Assembly: GCF_047495875.1 (NCBI RefSeq)
Contig: NC_092463.1
Coordinates: 4,163,057-4,227,056, forward strand
DNA length: 64,000 nucleotides
Source of the DNA: Pithys albifrons albifrons
Lineage: Eukaryota; Chordata; Aves; Passeriformes; Thamnophilidae
Reading direction: 5' to 3'
Positions 57,360 through 64,000 of the stretch are shown here, piece by piece (positions within the stretch are counted from its first letter, which is position 1; each line of letters opens with the position of its first letter). A program made the translations under genes and the position numbers. The notes beneath the pieces are model-generated. The model did not search any database and was not told the DNA's origin. It saw only the letters and a program-made list of their open reading frames with translations.

Positions 57360-57910
57360 TTTATAGGAATTGAGGTGGCAAAACTACCTTCGCTAGCAAA
57401 TAATTTAAATATTGCCAGTCACGTCACATTGTGGTTGTTTGGAAATAATTATATCCATATCACAGACAGTAAATAATAGATGTGCTTTCACTAACATTTT
57501 ATTCATGTTCTGTTTTAATATGGCAAACTTAGAAGTAATTTAATCTCCCAGTAAATTGAACTGGTAGGGGGTTCTTCACACAGAAGATTGCAAGTTATTA
57601 ATTCCAGGCAGTCTTCATCTTGTACAATTAGTCACTGTTTGCAGCTGGAAATGTTTTATTAATTTTCCATAGCAGTTGATTTTCCACAGTTTTCTCAGTT
57701 TAAATTAAGCAGTAAGAGCCGCTGTTTCTTCTTAAATAAATTTCCTTTGCACAAAAATACATGCCTCTGGCTATGTCAATTTTCCCGTTTGATTAAAGTG
57801 CCAGCAGGCAATTAATAACTTAATGCATTTTAAAGTACTTTTGGAAAAGTAATTTGAATAGCCAAACTTGTATATTTGAATTGATTGTTGCAGAAGATTT
57901 AACACACATT
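57360..57910. promoter_or_regulatory. Candidate conserved non-coding element (strongest in window)
   Basis: About 550 bp of repeat-free, AT-rich DNA packed with homeodomain-type cores: AAATAATTATATCC (57443 on), AGTTATTAATTCC, TTTATTAATTTTCC, GCAATTAATAACTTAATGC. GTCACGTCACATTGTGG near 57420 adds CRE/E-box-like and RUNX-like words. No frame longer than a few dozen codons. Classified by texture only. Confidence 0.5.
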
Positions 57911-58298
57911 CTTAAATCACAGAACCTTGTAAAGGACAAATGAAGAGTTGCAGAAGGAGTTGGGCACCGTCCGACAGTGTCTCCTGAATACAGAGGGATC
58001 TTCTAAGGCTGGTTCTCTTCTGGGGTTGTTGCTGTGGTCCCAGGAGAGGGGCTCAGCCTCGGTTCATCTGGAGGTTTGCAAGAGGAGAAGGGATTTGCAG
58101 TGTTGGCTGAACGCTGGAGATGAGGTCCCTGGGATGCCCTGTGGAAAGGAACTGCCCTGGTGAATAATTGTCACTTCTTGGCTGTGTGGGCTGGGGATAT
58201 TCCCAGTCCCAGTCCAGGCTCCCACTGCCAGCACCATCTGCTGTCAGGTGGGTCCCAGAGGGTTCTTGTGTTGATTCAGACCTAACTACACATGCCCA
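57911..58298. other. Intergenic, nothing recognised
   Basis: No gene or repeat recognised. Confidence 0.4.
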
Positions 58299-58585
58299 TC
58301 ACAGAATCACAGGATGGTTTGGGTTGGAAGGGACCATAAACTGACCTCATTCCAACCCCCTGCCATGGGCAGAGACACCTCCCACCAGCCCAGGTTGCTC
58401 CAAGTCCCATCCAACCTGGCCTTGGGCACTCCCAGGGATGGAGCAGCTACAGCTTCTCTGGGCAACCTGTGCCAGGGCCTGCCCACCCTCAGAGCAAAGA
58501 ATTTCTTCCCAATATCCCATCTTACCCTCCCTCTGACAGTTTAAAACCATTCCCCCTTGTCCTATCACTGTCTGCCTGTGTAAAA
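58299..58585 (-). mobile_element. CR1 LINE, 5'-truncated
   Basis: ATCACAGAATCACAGGATGG, CCATGGGCAGAGACACCTCC, TGTGCCAGGGCCTGCCCACC and AATATCCCATCTTACCCTCC. Confidence 0.9.
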
Positions 58586-58608
58586 AGTCACTCTCCACAT
58601 CCATGGTC

Positions 58609-58698
58609 ATGTCCATGTCTGTGCCCTTGATTAGGCCTGTGCCCATGATTACATCCATGCCCATGGTTATATCCATGCCCATTCTCATGTCTGTCCAT
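58609..58698. repeat. 18-bp minisatellite, five units
   Basis: Five imperfect 18-bp units, typified by ATGATTACATCCATGCCC (58645-58662) and ATGGTTATATCCATGCCC (58663-58680), near the truncated 5' end of a CR1. Confidence 0.88.
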
Positions 58699-59559
58699 GT
58701 TCAGTGCAGCACACAGGCAGGGCTCAGCATGGCAACCTCCTGTGCATCCAACCCTTCCCTCACCCATAAACCAAAACTGAGGCTAGCAGGGACCTCAAAA
58801 GGCCACTTAACCCATGCCTGGCCCTCAGGTGGGACCAGTGATCTCTAAACTAGGGACATGTTTGTCTAACTGACTCAGGAGACCACACCACTACCCCTGA
58901 CCACCCATTCAGGCTTTGCTGTCCTTACAATTAACTCTGCCATGGCCACCCCTTCCTTTGGACCCACATCCCCACAAAGCTTGTGAGCGCTCCCACCAGG
59001 GTGGCCGTGTGTGCCGAGGTCACCACAGGCAGATGTTTCACCTCTCACACCTGACACCGTGATCCAGCAAAGCACTTAAGCACCCTCATAAATATAAACC
59101 AGATAAACACCCCCTTGAGTCCATGGCATTATTCCTCTGCTTGCCTTAAAGCATGTGCTTAAGGACTTTGTTGGATTGGATTTGAAATGCTTTAGCCCTC
59201 GTCTTTATCTGCCTTAAAATCAATCTTGGGATAGGACTGTCTTGCATTTGTTCTTTCTTTTAAGACATCAGCAATTCTCTGGCATTTCTTTAATTTCTGC
59301 AGAAGTTAAGGAGTGTTGTGGCATTGCCCAGCTGAGAGTTGTTGAGGTCACCACCCCAAAGGATAACCCTGAATTTCATCTGATGCATCCACAAACTGGA
59401 AAGAGACTTTTTCTCTTGATGTTGAGCTGACTTTTCTGACCGTCTCAACGTAGACTTGGAGTCAAGTGTGGGGTCCCAGGAGGGAGAAGGAGGGGTGCTT
59501 CATGCTGTGGCTATCAGTGTTTCACACATCTGAGAGCATGGCGTGCCCCAGCTGAGAAC
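58699..59559. other. Intergenic, nothing recognised
   Basis: No gene or repeat recognised. Confidence 0.4.
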
Positions 59560-59720
59560 TTCAATTCACTTAGTGCAAGATGAAATGGCAGCTGTGTTGG
59601 GTTGATAAAAAAAATTCTTAATCGTGATGAAATAATAGGATTAATGCCAGCTAGTGCTTTTTAGCCAAAAGGTCATTTTGACAGATGTAACTTCTATCAG
59701 GAAGCATCAAAATATCAGAT
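59560..59720. promoter_or_regulatory. Candidate conserved non-coding element with OTX-type core
   Basis: Repeat-free AT-rich block with TTCTTAATCGTGATG and AATAGGATTAATGCC; GGATTA at 59638-59643 is the reverse of TAATCC, the K50 homeodomain (OTX/PITX) core. Texture-based call. Confidence 0.4.
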
Positions 59721-60529
59721 TAGTTTTTGATTTTTTGAGGAGAGGGCATGAAGAAGACAAAGTGGGGATGTTGAACATGTTAGGATTTTTCTGGGCTCTG
59801 GCATTTGGCTGGAAGCAGCTCCCAGTCTGCAAACAGCAGGTTCTCAGCTCCAGAAATGTTGTGGCCACAGCTCTGCTGTGACAAGCACCAGGTTCTGTGC
59901 CCTGGCTGAGAAACTCACCACAAACCATATTCCTTCTTGTGAACTCTTGGGGAGTTTATTCTTCTCTCATCTCCTGAAACTCTGGGCACAGTTCTGATTT
60001 CTGCATCAGAAAACACCTTCCTGCTTGTCTTCAAAACCTGATACAGCATCATTTCAGTTCCCACCTGCCCTTGGTGGCCTGTCTGGTCCCCGTGTGCAGC
60101 TTCATATCTCCAAGGACTGCTCAAGTTATGCCAACACAGAGTGCTCTGCCTTTCCTTCCTGGACTGGCTTAGTGCCCATCCTGAGGATGATGGAGCTAAA
60201 TACACACAAATAAATGAAAAAAACTGGTTGTATCACTCTGCTCTTTGCCTGGAGCTGTGGCAGAAGGAGAAGAGTTGATTGGGAATTTTTTAATTGTGTG
60301 TCTCCCTTCTGCCAGTGGCTTTGCTGCATCTCCACCTCTCTGATTTCCCGCCAAGACTGTCCTTGCCCTCCACTGCAACCCTGGATTTGCCCTGTGGAGG
60401 AGGGATCCTGCTGTCTGGGCTCTCCATTTTCCTTTGTTGCACCATGGACTGTGCTTTTTCCCTCCTCTGGTGTCCTTGAACATCCTGTGCACTGTTCAGG
60501 GATGTCACCAGTGGCTTCCTCAAATCATG
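59721..60529. other. Intergenic, nothing recognised
   Basis: No gene or repeat recognised. Confidence 0.4.
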
Positions 60530-60645
60530 ACTGTGAGCAACCTGATCCGCCTGAAGGTGGCCCTGCTCATGGTGAGGGGTTGGACTAGATGATCTTTAGA
60601 GGTGCCTTCCAAGCCAAGCCATTGGGTGACTCTGTGGTTCCATGA
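60530..60645 (+). mobile_element. CR1 3' end fragment
   Basis: GTGAGCAACCTGATCCGCCT, GGGTTGGACTAGATGATCTT, TGCCTTCCAAGCCAAGCCAT, then CTCTGTGGTTCCATGA. Confidence 0.8.
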
Positions 60646-62870
60646 CAACTCACACCCAGACATGCTCTGTCAGCCTCAGGCTCCACATTTTGGAAGTCTC
60701 CTGATATCCCAGGACCAGAGTTGGGGGTTTTCCCATCCTACCCACTTAAGCTGCCACCTCTGTGCTGCTGTGGATGGTTTACAGCTTGCTGGGTGTGCAC
60801 CTGCAAGCAAAGCCCAGTTCAAACCAGTGCAGCCCAGTTCAGCAAAGGAGCAGCAGATTTTTTGCTTTGGAAGTGAGAAATGCTTTCCAGCAAAAGCCCA
60901 AAGTGGGTTTTCCTCTGGCTTTGGTGGTGTAAGTGCAGGACTGTGCTGTTCCCATCCGAGAAGCTGCTCTCCCACCACTCCTGGATCAAATGCAAACAGG
61001 AGCTGTGGGAGGCCAGGCCATCTCTAACCATGGGAATCAACATGATGGAAAGAGGCAAAATCCCCAAATCTCAAAATAATGAAAACAAAGATATCCGAGT
61101 AATAAAATCGGCGAGAAGCACAAAGACAACATAACTCAGATCTCAGCTGGCTCAAAGAAAGTGTCCATTAACAAGGGATTAGGGGGAGGGAAGTATACAA
61201 CCAGTCAATAGGAAGTGAAAACACACCACACAGACCCCTAAAATCACAGGCCAGCACAGGGTTAGGATCACATCACAGGGTGGAGGCTGTACTGGGCAAG
61301 GCAGAATAACAGTTACTTCAGAAATCTATCAAGAAAAAAAAATAAGTGCTGCTAAACCTGCCTTTGCTGTGGTGCCTGTTTTTAAAGAAACCTTGAATCC
61401 TCATAGGTCTCTGTCAAAGAAAGACTTCTTGGGGTTTTTTTGCTGGGAACACTCATGTGCATCCTTCATGTGCTGCTCTTCACTGTTCCATCTCTGAAAC
61501 AGAGAATTTTTTTGTCTTCTTGCGTTGTGTATCTCCTCACATAGCCTGGTCTGGTCTAGATTTGGACCTTTGGGATGCCCTGGTAACAAAAACAGGACTG
61601 CAAAATGAGTGAGAGTGATTTTATGTTCTCCCCACTGCTGTTTTCCAGCTAGTCTGAAAGGCTCCAAAACTCCTCTTTCCCTAAATTTCCTTGTAATGAG
61701 TTCTTTGAAAGGCACTGATGGATTGTGGAGTATTTCTTAAAAAGCAAGGCAGGAGCAAATGGTGTGTAATTAGATATGCAGAGAGCGTAGAGTGTGTGGG
61801 TGATACATTCATTTAGAGTAATTCACACACTTGCACTTCCATCGTTATTTAGAGATTAAACCAGCGCAGCTCCTTCGTGCTCAAGTCTGCCCCAAGCCCC
61901 CATGGACTGCAGCAGGCATTGGGGTCCCTCCTGAAGCCACAAAATAATAAACCTCACCCCAAAATGCAGGAATGGCTCTACTCTTAACACAAATTTTCAC
62001 GAGCAAAGCCTTATTTTAGTAACTCAGCCCTTTAACTGGTCTGTGTTAGCAGGATGGGGCAGAGGCTGCGTGGCATCCAACACCCCTCCGTGATGCTCTG
62101 TGGAGGGGGGGCCAGCCCAGCTGCATAGGAAACAGGGCCAGGTTCTAAATAGGGGCTTAATCTGAGTTAAAATTAAATGGGCTTAATCTGGGCTTAATCT
62201 GAAATAATACCTCCGGTGTTGTGGATGTATCGGCGCTGCCTCGCAGGGTTGGCGCTGCCAGTCGCTGTCCTTCACAAGCCCTGGGTAGTGCTGCCAGGGA
62301 AGCTGGCCAGGAAAACAGCATCCTGCTGCCTCCTGAAAGCATCTCTGGGTCCCCGTGGCCACTAGTAGGTGATCTTGTCCTCAATTTATCCAGGATCTGT
62401 AAACTGGAGGTCTCTGAGTGCAATATATAGAAATCTGTGAATTTGCAGGTTTGCAAATGCCCTCACAGACCTGTCCACAACTCTGTTGTTTCCAAGGGGA
62501 GTCAGTGAGACTCCTAAACTGGTACAGATGCTGTTGTAGGTGGCACAGAGCTGTGGGGCCAGCACCTGGGGGTGTGCTGGATGTGGCACAGGAAAAGGCA
62601 ACCCTGGGACAAAGGCTGTGGTGGATAACCCATCCTGAAATGCTCTGCCTGAGTCTGGGACAAAGGAAAAATGAGATGGTACAACAGGGAGAACTGAGAG
62701 GATGTGTCAGAGACCTCAGGGGAAGGTCACACCAGTGTCCCAAGCTAAACAGGACCCTGGTGAGGCTCAGACAGGGACTGGGACCAGGTACAGGCTCTTC
62801 AAATATGAGTGAAAGTAGCAGCAGGATGTTTCAGGAGCAGATGAAAGGCTGTCCTACTGCCAATGTCCAT
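60646..62870. other. Intergenic, nothing firmly recognised
   Basis: Mostly unique-looking. 61740-61880 is AT-rich and repeat-free and may be regulatory. 62420-62860 has an open frame of 155 codons (+) with no family resemblance and could be a diverged repeat that I cannot place. Confidence 0.4.
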
Positions 62871-63150
62871 AGAACCATACAATAATTCCGAGTTGGAAGG
62901 GATCCACAAGGATCATCAAGTCCAATTCCTGACCCTGCACAAGACAGCCCTAAAAATTCCACAGTGTGCCTGAGAGACTTTGCCCAAATGCTCCTCGAGC
63001 TCTACCATGTTTGGTACCACAATCACTTCCCTAGAGAGCTTGTTCCAGTGTCCAACTACCCTCTGAGTGAAGAACCTTTTCCTAATATCCACCCTAACCC
63101 TCCCCTGCCCCAGCTTCATGACATTCCCATGGCCCAAACCCACTGACAGC
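62871..63150 (-). mobile_element. CR1 LINE with the same tail type as the SINEs
   Basis: The tail reads GAGTTGGAAGGGATCCACAA then GGATCATCAAGTCC, close to the CR1-like tail of the three tRNA-Ile SINEs and unlike the other CR1 copies. The body carries TTCCAGTGTCCAACTACCCT and TATCCACCCTAACCCTCCCC. It is the best candidate in the window for the LINE subfamily that mobilised the SINE. Confidence 0.85.
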
Positions 63151-63539
63151 AAAAGGAAAGCTTTTAACTTCCTTGCAGCTGCCTTTGGATGCAGCTCCAG
63201 GGGGGAAGCAATGCACAGTTGAGCCCTTATGCACCTAAAACCTTCTCAGCACCCCGCAGGTCTTGCTGAGGACCTTTGCCAGCTCTTCAAACACCAAGGA
63301 GCAGTAAGGTGATGTACTCAAGGTTGTGTGCCCTTTGCCAGAAGATGTGGGCACCTGCAGCTCTGAGTCACACTCTGTTTCTGCTATCTGGCTTTGCAAA
63401 TTTAAAACAAAAGTGGTTCCCAGGGTGTGTGCATTAAATCCTGCTCTGGCCTGACACATTTAGGCAAGGACTGGTCTGAGGGGCATCACCTGACATCAAG
63501 TGGCACCTCTGACAACAGCTCCTGTGTTGGCACAGAAGT
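63151..63539. other. Intergenic, nothing recognised
   Basis: No gene or repeat recognised. Confidence 0.4.
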
Positions 63540-63840
63540 TTTATGGCTTTGCTTTCTTTTTGCCTGGTGATTGCCGTGCAAACGCCCTCTCCCCAGAAAA
63601 TAATGTATATTGTCTCGAGGATTTATGTATTGCCAGCTGTAATTTATGAGATTCTGCAAGCTCTGCTGGTAGCTTTGTATACTGGAGGTTTCATTTTAGT
63701 GTCATCAGCCACAGATTATGACTGCAAGGGGTGCCTGCCTTTAATCTCATTTTTGAAGGAATTAATGTTATTAGTTTTGATGAATTAATGGTATTTAGGT
63801 GTGCAAGGTTAGCATGAATTAATGTCCACCTATTTCTGTT
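63540..63840. promoter_or_regulatory. Candidate conserved non-coding element with GAATTAATG triplet
   Basis: Repeat-free AT-rich block containing GAATTAATG three times (63759-63767, 63782-63790, 63816-63824), each a homeodomain-type ATTA/TAAT pair. An 81-codon open frame (63543-63788) is hydrophobic, matches no family that I know and is not taken as a gene. Confidence 0.45.
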
Positions 63841-64000
63841 GTGTGGCTGACTGTTTTAAAAGGACTCTGGCAAGCAATCTTTACACAGGCTCTTTTTTCT
63901 TCCTCTTCATTCTTTTGTAATGGTCTTTCAGGAGCTTAAAAATAATGTTTGAGATTTTTTTTTCCCCCCTCTTTCTTTTTAAGTAAAAAGAAATATTGAA

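Overview
This is vertebrate nuclear DNA, most likely from a passerine (songbird). Three observations support that. The only protein-coding gene seen is a four-exon, intron-split Pellino-family gene with GT-AG introns. The window is full of 5'-truncated CR1 LINEs, the dominant avian retrotransposon. It also holds three copies of a tRNA-Ile-derived SINE with a CR1-like tail, matching the passerine family I know as TguSINE1. There are no bacterial genes, operons or CRISPR arrays. The species cannot be named from the sequence.

Region 1 (about 1-14.2 kb) is the 3' half of PELI2 on the + strand. Its exons are 2111-2212, 7709-7906, 8204-8392 and 11575-12141 (stop included). All three introns are phase 0. 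Together the exons encode 351 residues, about the last 84% of a 420-residue Pellino: most of the FHA domain and the whole RING-like domain. The 5' exons lie upstream of the window. The introns hold a CR1 split by a solo-LTR-like insertion, a CR1 flanked by an unusual 37-bp direct repeat, a fragment related to that LTR, and the three SINEs. The 3' UTR starts at 12142 and has a polyadenylation signal only 20 nt after the stop codon, then a G-quadruplex motif, an inserted CR1 and a second AATAAA.

Region 2 (about 14.2-35.1 kb) is intergenic and repeat-dense. It contains CR1 copies on both strands, a G-rich block next to a C-rich GGACC minisatellite, a CR1 interrupted by a GTGTCCCC-type minisatellite, a 386-bp direct repeat of unknown identity present twice, and an ATT/ATC microsatellite abutting a CR1 3' end.

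Region 3 (about 35.1-64 kb) is intergenic. CR1 copies alternate with AT-rich, repeat-free, homeobox-motif-bearing blocks (about 36.1-36.6, 41.2-41.4, 42.8-43.0, 50.2-50.6, 53.0-53.35, 57.36-57.9, 59.56-59.72 and 63.54-63.84 kb) that look like conserved non-coding regulatory DNA. A strong CTCF-like site lies at 50252-50264, a 400-500 bp CTTCTC polypyrimidine tract at 38.2-38.7 kb, and CpG-rich patches at 46.4, 47.45-47.7 and 53.44-53.61 kb. In vertebrates PELI2 is followed by TMEM260 and OTX2, so these blocks could belong to the OTX2 regulatory landscape; that is inference.

I see no convincing new biological system. The best leads are the inverted SINE pair in the last intron of PELI2, the 37-bp flanking repeat around a CR1, the unidentified 386-bp repeat pair, and the candidate regulatory blocks. 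All counts and identities here were made by eye.
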